A DNA stretch of 64,000 bases from Sulfobacillus thermotolerans (GCA_002951815.1 CP019454.1:2542001-2606000); one strand, 5' to 3'. Shown: positions 18,618-27,800, counted from the first letter of the stretch. Notes: a model not told the origin generated them from the letters alone. Translations and numbers: made by a program.

Positions 18618-19283
18618 TTAAGACGGCGTGGTGGAAATCGTTACCGACTGAATGTAATAAGGATGGACCGGTAAAGAGTCTTCTTGCATCGCAGGATTGT
18701 ACTTGACCTTGCCCGAGGCAATTTTCTCGACGACACTCATCCCCTTGGTGACGCGTCCTAGCTCCGTGTATATAGGATTCTCATTCAAAGAGGTGCTTTC
18801 GGCTCCGGTGCATACAAAAAATTGGCTACCATTTGTGGTGGGACTACCTGAATTGGCCATGGCCACAATTCCGGGTTCATAGGGAACCGTCGCATCTTTG
18901 CCCGTCCACTGGTATCCTGGCCCTCCTGTGCCATTGTTTAGCGGATCCCCTGTTTGGAACATAAAAGGCTTAATAACGCGAAAAATTTCATCGCCATTGA
19001 AAAAACGGTGCTTTGCCAAAAACACAAAATTGTTGACGGCATGGGGATCTTGTTGCGCAAACAACGTGATATTGAAGCTTCCGGCGGTGGTGTCGACAGT
19101 CGCGACGTAAGTGTCTTTGGGATTAATGGTCATGGGTGGTGCCGTTTTCCACCGCAAATTACGCCCGCTTGCGAGTTTCGGGGTAGACTTATGGCTTGGC
19201 GCTGCTTGCTGCCCACAACCGGCCAACATGCCTGCGGCCACGAGGAAGAGGGCGGGAATCGTCAGTGTGTGGCGCAATGTCAT
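18618..19283 (-). CDS. Cyclophilin-type peptidyl-prolyl isomerase, lipoprotein
   Basis: A 221-residue exported protein. The signal peptide ends in the lipobox LAGC, so it is predicted to be anchored outside the membrane. The cyclophilin domain follows (residues about 55-220) with FHRVI-like FRVIKPFMFQTGDP and the SQFFVCTG active-site strand. It would help fold secreted proteins. GGAG lies 11 bases before the ATG at 19283; a GTG at 19295 sits on top of that site and is rejected. Confidence 0.88.
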   Translation of the reverse strand: MTLRHTLTIPALFLVAAGMLAGCGQQAAPSHKSTPKLASGRNLRWKTAPPMTINPKDTYVATVDTTAGSFNITLFAQQDPHAVNNFVFLAKHRFFNGDEIFRVIKPFMFQTGDPLNNGTGGPGYQWTGKDATVPYEPGIVAMANSGSPTTNGSQFFVCTGAESTSLNENPIYTELGRVTKGMSVVEKIASGKVKYNPAMQEDSLPVHPYYIQSVTISTTPS

Positions 19284-19345
19284 CGCAATAATCACTCCGT
19301 TGTCACATTTTTTCGCGCCTCATTGTACCATGAATCGTTACCCGT

Positions 19346-20524
19346 TCACAAAGAACGCCCCATGATGGGGTGGCGCACTAGACTCACGATGTGAACGATG
19401 GCCGCTGCCACAGTCATACCCAGACCCGCTACCGTGACGCCGGTCCAGCCAGCGATGCCCCATGCCCAACTAGCCACCCCCGACCCCAAAGAGCCCCCCA
19501 GGAAGTAAGTCACCATATAGACCGTGTTGACACGAGCACGGGCATTAGGACGTAACGCATAAATTCTGGACTGATTGGAAATTTGCCCCGATTGTACTCC
19601 GAGGTCTAAAACAATAATGCCCACAATTAAGGCCCACAAATGACCGGACAGTGGTCCCATCCATAAATAGGCTAATGCGACCAGACCAATGGACGCGGTG
19701 ACCGTAATTCTGGGGTCGCGTTTGTCGGCCAAACGTCCAGCCACAGGTGCTGCACTGGCCCCTGCAATGCCCAAGAGACCAAAGAGACCAATGATGGATG
19801 CTGAGTAATGGTATGGCGCCAGCCCGAGCCGAAAGGTCAACGTTGTCCAAAAGGCGCTAAAGGCGCCAAATAAGGCAGCTCCCGTTAAAGACGCTCGAAC
19901 TAATTCGGGTTCTTGACGAATGAGAGGACCTAAAGAGCGGAGAAGTCCCGCGTATCGTAACCCATGATGGTGCGGTTCAGATCGCGGAAAAATCCGTGCG
20001 GTGGCTCCCGCGAAAATCAGCATAAGAAGGCCAGCCAATTCATAAACGCGACGCCATCCTAACCAATCGCCCACGAAGCCGCTTACCGTTCGCGCTCCCA
20101 AAATACCAATTAATAACCCGCTCATGACTACCCCCACCACTCTGCCACGCGAAGAATCTGGTGCGAGATCAGCGGCTACAGGAACAATGACTTGTGGCAC
20201 GACCGTCGCTAAACCGAGTGCAAAATTCATGGCGAGAAAGGGAATAAAAGCGGGAATGACCGCCACCAGTTCCAATGCCATTGCCGTTAAGAGAAACAAA
20301 CCGATGATCAACCGCTTGCGTTCCCAGAGATCGGCCAATGGGACAAAGAGCAAAAGTCCTGCGGCGTACCCGATTTGGGTTAACATGGTCACCGCCCCCA
20401 CGGCGGCGGACCCCACATGAAACGAATGCGCCATTAATGTCAGTAGCGGTTGATTGTAGTACAAGTTAGCTACGCTGGCACCCGTTGCAATAGCCATAAA
20501 GATAACGAGCCACGAAAAGGTCAT
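19346..20524 (-). CDS. MFS transporter, YnfM/drug-efflux-like
   Basis: 392 residues with twelve predicted hydrophobic helices. The MFS loop 2-3 motif appears as PLADLWERKR, and a matching loop GRLADKRDPR begins the second half. The N-terminal SVANLYYNQPLL segment is typical of the YnfM/YfcJ-like arabinose-efflux subgroup. TTAGGAGGG precedes the ATG. Divergent from the quinone oxidoreductase gene, with a shared intergenic region of 140 bases. The substrate is unknown. Confidence 0.85.
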   Translation of the reverse strand: MTFSWLVIFMAIATGASVANLYYNQPLLTLMAHSFHVGSAAVGAVTMLTQIGYAAGLLLFVPLADLWERKRLIIGLFLLTAMALELVAVIPAFIPFLAMNFALGLATVVPQVIVPVAADLAPDSSRGRVVGVVMSGLLIGILGARTVSGFVGDWLGWRRVYELAGLLMLIFAGATARIFPRSEPHHHGLRYAGLLRSLGPLIRQEPELVRASLTGAALFGAFSAFWTTLTFRLGLAPYHYSASIIGLFGLLGIAGASAAPVAGRLADKRDPRITVTASIGLVALAYLWMGPLSGHLWALIVGIIVLDLGVQSGQISNQSRIYALRPNARARVNTVYMVTYFLGGSLGSGVASWAWGIAGWTGVTVAGLGMTVAAAIVHIVSLVRHPIMGRSL

Positions 20525-20585
20525 GAGTCCCTCCTAAGAATTTGCTGAGGCCCTAGTGTAAAGATTTCGCTTCGCTCTAGGATAC

Positions 20586-20613
20586 TTGCCTTGCCTACGA
20601 AGAAGTTTACAAT
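20586..20613 (+). promoter_or_regulatory. Candidate promoter of the quinone oxidoreductase gene
   Basis: TTGCCT (20586-20591), a 16-bp spacer and TACAAT (20608-20613) precede the gene by about 50 bases. Confidence 0.4.
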
Positions 20614-20664
20614 AGTTTCAGTGTCCGACTTCGCCCTAAGTTGCGACTGATTAGGAGGGTTTGC

Positions 20665-21651
20665 ATGGAAGCAATTGTTCTCAAGGAATTTGGAGGCCCT
20701 GAAGTCCTCCGCATTTTTGAAGTGCCTCTCCCAGAATGCGGGCCCGATGATATTGTCATTCGAGTTCGCGCTGCAGGGGTGAACCGGGCCGATCTGCTAG
20801 AACGCCAAGGGCTTTATCCGCCGCCGCCACCGCGCCCAGAATATCAAATTCCAGGCCTCGAATGTGCCGGCGAGGTGGTGAAGACGGGAAGCCGGGTCGT
20901 GCGCTTCCGAGAAGGGGACCGCGTCATGGCGCTTGTCTCAGGTGGGGGATATGCCCAATATGTTGCCTGTCCTGAAGATTTTGCCATGCCCATTCCCCCT
21001 GGGCTCTCCGATATTGAAGCCGCCGCCATCCCTGAAGCCTTTTTGACGGCCTATGATGCGTTGTTTGACAAGGCACAATTAGCTATGGGTCAGTCCGTTT
21101 TGATTCATGCGGGAGCTGGCGGGGTCGGATCAGCGGCGATTCAATTGGCTCACGTCGCTGGTCTGCATGTGGTGACAACGGTGGGCACGGAGGAAAAGCG
21201 GCAACGGGTATTGGCGCTTGGCGCAGAAGTTGCCGTAAATTACCACGACGAAGTATTTGAAGACGTGGTGCGTTCTTGGTCGAACGGCCAAGGCGTGGAT
21301 GCAATTTTGGATTTCGTCGGTCAACAGTATTTGACAGCTAATATGGCCAGTCTCAAGACAACAGGAACCATCGTCGTGATCGGAACGCTCAGCGGTACAG
21401 ATGCCAGTATCCACTTAGGTCAACTTTTGGGCCGGCGACTGACAGTTCGCGGCACCGCTTTGCGTTCGCGGCCGAAATACGAAAAAATGCGTTTAATTCA
21501 AACCTTTCAAGAGCGCACCCACGCGTTTTTTGCGTCGGGACGGCTGGGAGCCATCATTGACCGGACGTTTCCTTTAGCCCAAGCAGCTGAAGCGCATCGC
21601 TATCTAGTGACAAACCAGACCATTGGCAAAGTCATTTTAACCGTCGACTAG
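20665..21651 (+). CDS. NAD(P)H:quinone oxidoreductase, QOR/PIG3-like
   Basis: Zinc-independent medium-chain dehydrogenase of 328 residues. The N-terminal catalytic domain has GVNRADLLERQGLYPPPP, which is diagnostic of the PIG3/QOR group, and the Rossmann motif is HAGAGGVGSAAIQLA near residue 150. No structural-zinc cysteine cluster is present. TTAGGAGGG lies six bases before the ATG. It ends convergently with the DHH phosphoesterase, overlapping by four bases. It probably reduces quinones or related electrophiles with NADPH. Confidence 0.88.
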   Translation: MEAIVLKEFGGPEVLRIFEVPLPECGPDDIVIRVRAAGVNRADLLERQGLYPPPPPRPEYQIPGLECAGEVVKTGSRVVRFREGDRVMALVSGGGYAQYVACPEDFAMPIPPGLSDIEAAAIPEAFLTAYDALFDKAQLAMGQSVLIHAGAGGVGSAAIQLAHVAGLHVVTTVGTEEKRQRVLALGAEVAVNYHDEVFEDVVRSWSNGQGVDAILDFVGQQYLTANMASLKTTGTIVVIGTLSGTDASIHLGQLLGRRLTVRGTALRSRPKYEKMRLIQTFQERTHAFFASGRLGAIIDRTFPLAQAAEAHRYLVTNQTIGKVILTVD

Positions 21652-22517
21652 TGCGACAGCACATAGTCACCTATTTGTTCCAATACAGCACGCGCGTCGG
21701 CCGGTGTATATGGCCCTGGCTTCTCGAGTCGTCCACCCGCGGCACGCGCGTGTCCACCTCCGTGAAATCTGTCTTCCATAAGGGCAGCGACATCCACGCG
21801 TGGGTCGCTTCGAGCCGATAGGCGTCCATCTGCTTTAATAAATACCACCAAAGCAGCCCCTGATTCCAACAAACGGTGCGCTATTTCGTTGACGGGCCCC
21901 TCATCACTTAACGGAATGGCGACCATGGGTAAAGGGGTGTTGGTTCGCACCGCTCTTTGGAGCTGAGCGTGAATAAACGTGGTTTCTTGGGCAATTAACT
22001 CGGCAAGCCGATCTTGATCAGCTCTATTATACGGTGTCCATCCGTCATGGAAATGCTCATAAAACCATGCATAACCGCCATCATGAAATAACCGGTTAAG
22101 ATTCTGCCCTGCTCCATGACATGGCTGCCATAAATCATAGCGTTCCACTGCGCGAATCAGACGGCTCCATTGCGGGGAGGGCGCGAGCATTCCATGTCCG
22201 ACCATGTAGTCGTACAGCAAATGCGATCCGGATTTACTAAGGTCAATTGTTACCTTAGGCCAAGTCTTTAATGGCAACGCCGTCTGGTGATGGTCCAGTA
22301 ACCAGTGAATGCGAGCGCCTAAGACCTCATATTGTTCAGGCTTTAGCGACACATCAGCCAAATACAGGGGTTTATCATCCGTAATGAGGGCAAAAGCCGA
22401 AGCCACTTGATCGGGTTCCACAAAAACCGGGGTCAGCCCGCATTTTTGGCCCACGACCGCGGCAGCGGCTCCATCCAAACAATTTTTATGGGTAATGAGC
22501 CATCCCGTTGTTTCCAT
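21648..22517 (-). CDS. DHH/DHHA1-family phosphoesterase
   Basis: About 289 residues. The N-terminal DHH domain shows Asp in THKNCLDG (near 15), LADVS and LLDHH (near 74), metal ligands of the family, and the C-terminus has the DHHA1 signature FHGGGHARAAGG. Proteins of this layout hydrolyse short oligonucleotides or other phosphodiesters. GAGGAGG sits before the ATG. The exact substrate cannot be assigned; it is shorter than RecJ and lacks its extra domains. Confidence 0.82.
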   Translation of the reverse strand: METTGWLITHKNCLDGAAAAVVGQKCGLTPVFVEPDQVASAFALITDDKPLYLADVSLKPEQYEVLGARIHWLLDHHQTALPLKTWPKVTIDLSKSGSHLLYDYMVGHGMLAPSPQWSRLIRAVERYDLWQPCHGAGQNLNRLFHDGGYAWFYEHFHDGWTPYNRADQDRLAELIAQETTFIHAQLQRAVRTNTPLPMVAIPLSDEGPVNEIAHRLLESGAALVVFIKADGRLSARSDPRVDVAALMEDRFHGGGHARAAGGRLEKPGPYTPADARAVLEQIGDYVLSH

Positions 22518-22592
22518 ACGTTCCTCCTCTTCATGGGTACATGCCTCGAAGCATAGCATGACGCCGCAAGATAGGAAATATGTCCTTAGGGA

Positions 22593-22868
22593 TTACACGA
22601 TGTCAATGTAGCTTGCGCGAATCGTCCGCCCTTTGAGTGTGCCGGCCAATCGCACCGTGGTTCCCGCTTTTAATGGGCCCACATTTTTTAGGGTTGTGGT
22701 GTCCAGAACTTCCACCGTATATAGACTGGGTTGACTTTGGGCATTATAGACGAGAAATCGCTGAAAAGGACGGGATTTCCCTTGAACCAGAGCGTGCGCG
22801 GAGGTCAATAGCGTGGCCGTCAGCATGAAAAGCACGAGGGGTCGTGAATTGGTTTTTTTAGCAGGCAT
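22593..22868 (-). CDS. Small exported protein with OB-like C-terminal strand pattern
   Basis: 91 residues. A basic N-terminus and hydrophobic segment (residues about 10-28) look like an uncleaved signal or anchor. The rest is a beta-rich domain ending in AGTTVRLAGTLKGRTIRASY, reminiscent of a small OB fold. AAGGAG precedes the ATG at 22868. I do not recognise the family. It may be co-transcribed with the DHH gene downstream. Confidence 0.6.
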   Translation of the reverse strand: MPAKKTNSRPLVLFMLTATLLTSAHALVQGKSRPFQRFLVYNAQSQPSLYTVEVLDTTTLKNVGPLKAGTTVRLAGTLKGRTIRASYIDIV

Positions 22869-22995
22869 TAAAGACACTCCTTCCGCCCATATTCCCATGG
22901 GAACAATAATTCGCGATGCGTGCGCAAATCCCTTCCTGAAAACCTGAAGATTGGTTGAATGTGGTCCGGACACAAAACACCATAGGAGGCAGGGC

Positions 22996-23148
22996 ATGTC
23001 TTTAAAGTTTTGTATAATTGATCCGTATCTGTACAAGATTCTCACCGTGCTCGAGAAGGGAGCCCAAAATGTCAGTGTCGGATCACATATTACCCAACGT
23101 CCTGTATGCGGTAGGGCATACACCGCTTATTGCGTTGCAGCGTATTAG
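22996..23148 (+). CDS. Possible upstream ORF overlapping the CysK/CBS-like start
   Basis: A 50-codon frame begins at an ATG with an excellent AGGAGG site (six-base gap) and overlaps the first 80 bases of the next gene in another frame. It contains three cysteines. A translated leader that senses cysteine, or a chance frame, are both possible. A TATAAT at 23013-23018 lies inside it, so a transcript starting there would omit it. Confidence 0.3.
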   Translation: MSLKFCIIDPYLYKILTVLEKGAQNVSVGSHITQRPVCGRAYTAYCVAAY

Positions 23149-24004
23149 ACCAGACAATGGTGTACACATTGCTATCAAATTAGAAAGCGTAAATCCCGGA
23201 GGAAGTATTAAAGACCGCATTGCAACAGCATTGATTGAAAGCGCTGAACAAGACGGACGTTTGCAAGCGGGAGGGACCATTGTTGAAGCTACCGCGGGTA
23301 ATACTGGTATTGCTTTAGCGATGGCAGCGGCGGTTAAGGGGTACCACGCTCTTTTTGTGGTACCTGATAAAATGAGCCCCGACAAGATTGCCATTTTGAA
23401 AGCCTATGGGGCCTCAGTACGCGTCGTACCGGAAGCGCCGCGCAACGATGAGGCCAACTATCAAAATATTGCTAGACGCTTGGCGGAAGAGATTCCTGGC
23501 GGCTGTTATATGGGACAATTTGAACAAGAGGCCAATTGGTTGGCCCATTTTCATTCGACTGGCCCAGAGATTTGGAAGGACTCCAATGGAAAAGTTGCCG
23601 CCGTGGTTGCGGGAGCTGGCACTGGAGGGACTATTACCGGAGTCGGACGTTACCTTAAGAAACAAAATCCCCAGGTTTTAGTTATCGGTGCGGATCCGGT
23701 CGGTTCTATTTTCACAGGACCCGTGGCCCCGTTCAAAATCGAAGGGATGGGAGAAGATTATTACCCTGATACCTTAGACATGGGCGTTGTTGATCAATGG
23801 ATAGCTGTCAGCGACGCGGATGCTTTTGCTATGTGTCGACGACTCGCTCATGAAGAAGGGTTATTAGTGGGCGGATCATCTGGCGCCATCGTTCATGTGG
23901 CGCTTAAGGTGGCACGTTCATTACCGCCCAATGCTCTGGTCGTGGCACTTGCTCCAGATACCGGACGCAATTACCTCAGTAATATCTTTAGTGAGGGATA
24001 TTGA
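23069..24004 (+). CDS. PLP-dependent cysteine synthase / cystathionine beta-synthase-like enzyme
   Basis: 311 residues of the fold-type II PLP family. The PLP lysine is Lys48 in GSIKDR, the substrate loop is ATAGNTG near 75, and the phosphate-binding GTGGT and GGSSGA loops follow. The IEGMGEDYYP segment near 230 is typical of CBS-like and OASS-like enzymes of the reverse transsulfuration type rather than classical CysK. AAGGGAG precedes the ATG. The gene stands alone; no mccB is adjacent. Either cysteine or cystathionine synthesis is possible. Confidence 0.82.
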   Translation: MSVSDHILPNVLYAVGHTPLIALQRIRPDNGVHIAIKLESVNPGGSIKDRIATALIESAEQDGRLQAGGTIVEATAGNTGIALAMAAAVKGYHALFVVPDKMSPDKIAILKAYGASVRVVPEAPRNDEANYQNIARRLAEEIPGGCYMGQFEQEANWLAHFHSTGPEIWKDSNGKVAAVVAGAGTGGTITGVGRYLKKQNPQVLVIGADPVGSIFTGPVAPFKIEGMGEDYYPDTLDMGVVDQWIAVSDADAFAMCRRLAHEEGLLVGGSSGAIVHVALKVARSLPPNALVVALAPDTGRNYLSNIFSEGY

Positions 24005-24349
24005 GGAGCGCAACCGTCGTGCCTCACTGCGCCTAATTAAGAAGAGATGGCATGATTTGGTGTTGTTCTTCGTCGACGCTTGGCGAATATGCTGTTGGGA
24101 TATCACGCAACTGAATGGGTTTCGCTCGTGAGAAATCCTCTAATCCTTTATGGGCCTTTTTAAAATAGCCACACGTCGTGGGGAAGAGCAACGCCGTATC
24201 GGTTTTTACGCGTGTCGGCAGCTATCACAACAGATTATAGGCCAATCCTCACGGCCCCAATGGCTCCATCTTTCTCATGGCAGCGGTCCGTGTTAAAATT
24301 TTAGTAGGCATAAAGATGGAACACGCAAGAATGCGGGTGGAGGATAGCG
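24005..24349. other. Intergenic stretch with an extended -10
   Basis: No convincing gene in these 345 bases. Near the end, TGTTAAAAT (24291-24299) matches an extended -10 element and would start the rhodanese transcript, giving a leader of about 45 bases. Confidence 0.5.
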
Positions 24350-24706
24350 ATGCTTGAGTGGTTGATAGGAAAGCGGCGTACCAACACAACAACAGAACAG
24401 AAGGTCCCGGTTCATATAACGCCTTCCGAAGTCTTGGAATTACTGGCCCAGGGTGAAAAGATCGTCATTTTGGACGTGCGGATGCAACATGAATATCGCC
24501 AGGGACATATCAAGGGGGCGCAACTGATTCCGCTCTCTGAGCTCCCTAAGCGCACTCATGAATTGCGTAATAACGCCACGATTGTTACCGTGTGCCATAC
24601 CGGCCGGCGGAGCGCTCAGGCAGCGAGGCTCTTAAGAGCCCAAGGCTTTGTAGCACGCAATATGGTAGGCGGCATGACGAAGTGGACCGGACGGGTTGTT
24701 AAGTAA
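24350..24706 (+). CDS. Single-domain rhodanese
   Basis: 118-residue sulfurtransferase domain. The active-site loop CHTGRRS places the persulfide cysteine at residue 82, and the domain starts with ILDVRMQHEYRQGHI. GGAGG lies seven bases before the ATG. It is followed by a small two-helix membrane protein and an EamA permease on the same strand with short gaps, so the three may be an operon. A role in sulfane-sulfur handling is likely in a sulfur-metabolising organism. Confidence 0.88.
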   Translation: MLEWLIGKRRTNTTTEQKVPVHITPSEVLELLAQGEKIVILDVRMQHEYRQGHIKGAQLIPLSELPKRTHELRNNATIVTVCHTGRRSAQAARLLRAQGFVARNMVGGMTKWTGRVVK

Positions 24707-24754
24707 TGAGATTCGTTGCGCCTTTCGTCGGAGAACGGAAGGAGAGATCTGAGT

Positions 24755-25045
24755 ATGTTTGTCGATAAGATTCTTGTTCGTGGCGCTGCGATTGCCGCAC
24801 TGATTGGTGGGGCGATTTTTGGCTTCTATGGCATTTCCGCGGTGATGTATTATTTGATCGCCGCGGGGCTTATCTTGTTAATCTTCTCAATAGGGTGGAC
24901 TCAGCGGTACCAGCGGGTTTATGACCATGCGCCTCCAGAGTATGCCCCCACAGGAGAGGTGTATGCCAACCCTGGAGGCCCCCCCGTAGAAGTATGGCAC
25001 CGAGGGATTCGGCGCATCTACGTCCAACATCAGAAGGTCCGATAA
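24755..25045 (+). CDS. Small two-helix membrane protein
   Basis: 96 residues with two adjacent hydrophobic helices (about 10-30 and 33-55) and a polar, Pro-rich C-terminal tail. GGAAGGAG precedes the ATG at 24755. It is one base from the next gene. Family not recognised. Confidence 0.65.
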   Translation: MFVDKILVRGAAIAALIGGAIFGFYGISAVMYYLIAAGLILLIFSIGWTQRYQRVYDHAPPEYAPTGEVYANPGGPPVEVWHRGIRRIYVQHQKVR

Positions 25046-25046
25046 A

Positions 25047-25952
25047 ATGCGTTTTAAATACATCTTGTTGTTAGTCCTAGCGAATATGCTATGGGCCGGG
25101 AATTTTTTGGCGGGACGCATTCTTCGTGTAAGCATGGGCCCTTTTACCCTCAACGGCATTCGCTGGGTCGTGTCGGCGGCGATTTTACTTGTGATAGTCC
25201 ACCAACGTCGTGAACGCATTCCCTTTCGTTACGAATGGAAGGCATTTTTGCTCTTAGGCTTTATGGGCATGTTCCTTTTTTCGAGTTTGACATACTGGGG
25301 CTTGACCATGGTGCCCGCGGGTGAGGCGGGCTTGCTATCCGGATTTACGCCCTTAGCCGTTTTGGTGGCAGGATTTTTCATTGCAGGGGATAAGGTGCGC
25401 ATAGGGCAATGGGCCATGGTCGCGCTATCCATCGTGGGCGAGATTTTGTTGCTTGGCGGTGGTGCCTCGGCATCCGGCAGTCTTTGGGGGGCTAGCTTAC
25501 TCATTGTCGCGGCCTTGGCCTGGGGCATTTATACGGCCTTGGGACGGCGTTATCGCCATCGTTTCTCTCCTTTAGTTTTGACTGCCGGAGCCGCAGTGGG
25601 CGGAGCGATTCCCTCAGTTCTTTTGGGACTGTGGAACCTCACGACGCATCCAATTCATCTAACGGTGGAAAGTGGATTAGCCCTCGCCTATGTCAGTACC
25701 CTGGCCTCTGTGGTGGCGTTTATGATGTGGAGTACTGGGGTAAACCGGTTAGGAAGCGGAACAGCGGCCCCGTTTTTGAACTTGCTGCCGGTGTTTACCG
25801 CGGTTCTCGCGATGCTTCTGCTGCACGAGTCATTGTCCACAATTCAAATCGAGGGGGGCTTGATTGTGATTGCCGGGGCGGCTGGATCGGGATTCATGCG
25901 CTCTCCCGCTACGCTTAGTGATCAGGCCCCGGTTGAGTCGATGCTTGAATAA
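25047..25952 (+). CDS. EamA/DMT-family permease
   Basis: 301 residues with ten predicted helices in two EamA repeats. Helix one has LLVLANMLWAGNF and the second repeat begins at AALAWGIYTALGRRY, both typical of the drug/metabolite transporter superfamily. The ATG begins one base after the preceding stop. Its end overlaps the convergent thioredoxin-fold gene by 38 bases. The substrate is unknown. Confidence 0.85.
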   Translation: MRFKYILLLVLANMLWAGNFLAGRILRVSMGPFTLNGIRWVVSAAILLVIVHQRRERIPFRYEWKAFLLLGFMGMFLFSSLTYWGLTMVPAGEAGLLSGFTPLAVLVAGFFIAGDKVRIGQWAMVALSIVGEILLLGGGASASGSLWGASLLIVAALAWGIYTALGRRYRHRFSPLVLTAGAAVGGAIPSVLLGLWNLTTHPIHLTVESGLALAYVSTLASVVAFMMWSTGVNRLGSGTAAPFLNLLPVFTAVLAMLLLHESLSTIQIEGGLIVIAGAAGSGFMRSPATLSDQAPVESMLE

Positions 25953-26553
25953 GATAGGCGGCAAAATATTCAGGCGCGGTCATTCCTGTTAATTTATAAG
26001 GACCAGGCCGACACCAAATGGTGGGAACACCCATGACTTGGTGCGCCTGGCTGATATCGGGAAATTGTTCGGCTTGAATGATGTTAACCGCAATCATTGG
26101 TTGTATGCGTGCAAAGTGAATCCCTTGATCTACGACCTGAGGACAACGGGTACACGTCGTGGAAACAAAAATATCGGCCGTCACCGGATGCGCAATCTGT
26201 TGAAGCCACTCTGCCCACGGGGGTTGTTGGTGGGGCAATGGATTTCCGTAGGTCATCAAGGCCTGAATAAACGTTGTGTATTCCGTTCCACTGGGCGTGC
26301 CGATAAAGCGGACGCCAAATGCTCCGTGAGAACTCACGATGAGGGTCGTAGGATCAAGCATATCCGCACCTAGGGGCACCGCCTCTCGATTTAACTTTTG
26401 CGGAGCCAGGCTCACCGTATAATCAACAAGGTCAAGAGTCGCCTTGGTTAAGGTCGAGTCTGGTTGGTTGGAATGGACTCTTAAGGTTAGCGCATCGGTC
26501 AAGCCTTGAAGTGCCTGACCGATGCGCCGTTCATCGGCGTCATTGAGTATCAT
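25915..26553 (-). CDS. Tandem thioredoxin-fold protein, AhpF N-terminal-domain-like
   Basis: 212 residues. The second half is a thioredoxin fold with redox pair Cys134-Cys137 (TTCTRCPQ) and cis-Pro177 in MGVPT; the first half looks like a second, cysteine-free thioredoxin fold. This layout matches the N-terminal domain of AhpF and archaeal protein disulfide oxidoreductases. AAGGAG precedes the ATG. The gene overlaps the upstream regulator by 14 bases, so the pair forms a redox operon. It may reduce a peroxiredoxin encoded elsewhere. Confidence 0.72.
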   Translation of the reverse strand: MILNDADERRIGQALQGLTDALTLRVHSNQPDSTLTKATLDLVDYTVSLAPQKLNREAVPLGADMLDPTTLIVSSHGAFGVRFIGTPSGTEYTTFIQALMTYGNPLPHQQPPWAEWLQQIAHPVTADIFVSTTCTRCPQVVDQGIHFARIQPMIAVNIIQAEQFPDISQAHQVMGVPTIWCRPGPYKLTGMTAPEYFAAYLIQASTQPGPDH

Positions 26554-27364
26554 GAGGCGTCTCCTTTTCTATGTTCTCAGCATTTGTTATCGTCTTCCAG
26601 CACCACCGCTCCGTGTAATCATCCAACGGATAGTAATGGATAATCATCAGGTCCGGTCGATTGGGGATTGGGACTTGATTGGACCGAAATCGTAATTTGC
26701 GAATGCCATGGTCAGCGCTCACCGATAAAATTTCTGATGTTGAAGGAATGGGCGTCAGAGCCGGACAATGCTGGTGAACCAATTCATCCCACGGAATTCC
26801 AATGCGTTCGCTCAGCGCGCTCTTTAAGGAAGACACCCATGGTTCTGTCACATAGGGTTGCCATTCGACTAACAGCCGGTTCAACATATGCGCGAGCAAT
26901 TCAGGAGACCACCACCCCGCTAAAGGAGAGTCGTGCGCGTATAACAAGACCGCCAAATTTTGATCGAGACCTTTAAGGGAACCAAAGGGAATTTGAAAGA
27001 GGCGCTCGATCGTCTGATTCCAAAACCGTAAATACCATCCGATGTCCAATAAAATGGCGGGAAAGGGGTTGAACCGCACAATCCACTGAACGTATTCGTC
27101 CGGCAGTTCCAATTGAGGCGCCACATACGGACGGTATCCACATTTATACAGCCATTGGTTGACCTCGCCGCTTAACACCGGTTCTCTGAGCGCTTGGGCA
27201 ATCGTAATCAGCAGGTCTCGAGATATCTCCAAAACCTGAGACTGTTCTATGCGCGACAATTGTTTCTGTGATAAAGCGACTTTGCGCGCCAGTTGAGCTT
27301 GCGACCAATGTTGAGACAAGCGATGGGAGCGAATCGCCAGCCCAATCGATTCATCAATAATCAT
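26540..27364 (-). CDS. XRE-family regulator with MmyB-like ligand-binding domain
   Basis: 274 residues. A helix-turn-helix of the XRE type lies at about residues 8-62, with WSQAQLARKVALSQKQLSRIE. The remainder has the MmyB-like layout including YVQWIVRFNPFPAILLDIGWYLRFWN, a PAS-like pocket. Members often control adjacent oxidoreductases. It overlaps the thioredoxin-fold gene, so it probably autoregulates and regulates that gene. Ligand unknown. Confidence 0.78.
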   Translation of the reverse strand: MIIDESIGLAIRSHRLSQHWSQAQLARKVALSQKQLSRIEQSQVLEISRDLLITIAQALREPVLSGEVNQWLYKCGYRPYVAPQLELPDEYVQWIVRFNPFPAILLDIGWYLRFWNQTIERLFQIPFGSLKGLDQNLAVLLYAHDSPLAGWWSPELLAHMLNRLLVEWQPYVTEPWVSSLKSALSERIGIPWDELVHQHCPALTPIPSTSEILSVSADHGIRKLRFRSNQVPIPNRPDLMIIHYYPLDDYTERWCWKTITNAENIEKETPHDTQ

Positions 27365-27494
27365 AGCGTTAGGGGGGCCGCCTTTTTTCAGGATACCATG
27401 AGTGTACCATCGCTAACCCAGGTCATGCCACTTGGATGCATAGAGCGTGTTCAAAAAGACATGCTAAAACCAAACAATCCGCAAGGAGGTCGCT

Positions 27495-27722
27495 ATGAAG
27501 ATTAAAGATTTCCGGTTTGTCGGCAAATTTCCCAACTATGAAGTGCATACCATTTTGGACGATGGCCAAGAAAAAACCCACGAGATTGACATCGGCAACT
27601 TAGAATATGTCGGCACTCTTGATGAAAAGCAATTGAAGTCACTGATCAAAGAAACGGTCAAGGCCCACCAAGAGCCCAAACGTACGGAAGCCATGAATCA
27701 ATTGATAGGCAAGTCGTTGTAA
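27495..27722 (+). CDS. Small conserved-looking cytoplasmic protein
   Basis: 75 residues, charged and soluble, with no membrane segment. CAAGGAGG lies five bases before the ATG. The first half looks beta-stranded and the second half helical. Family not recognised; it stands alone between an XRE regulator and a dehydrogenase. Confidence 0.65.
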   Translation: MKIKDFRFVGKFPNYEVHTILDDGQEKTHEIDIGNLEYVGTLDEKQLKSLIKETVKAHQEPKRTEAMNQLIGKSL

Positions 27723-27755
27723 GGACAGTATTGTGCAAGATACCTGGGCAAATCA

Positions 27756-27764
27756 TGGTACAAT
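27756..27764 (+). promoter_or_regulatory. Extended -10 promoter of the 2-hydroxyacid dehydrogenase
   Basis: TGGTACAAT matches TGnTAnAAT. It lies 37 bases before the ATG. Confidence 0.5.
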
Positions 27765-27800
27765 CGACCCACCAAAATAGATAAGGGCGGTGGTAACAAA

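Noticed and set aside
22869-23068. T-box or SAM riboswitch before the cysteine synthase-like gene
   Set aside because: No T-box sequence, K-turn or terminator hairpin is visible.
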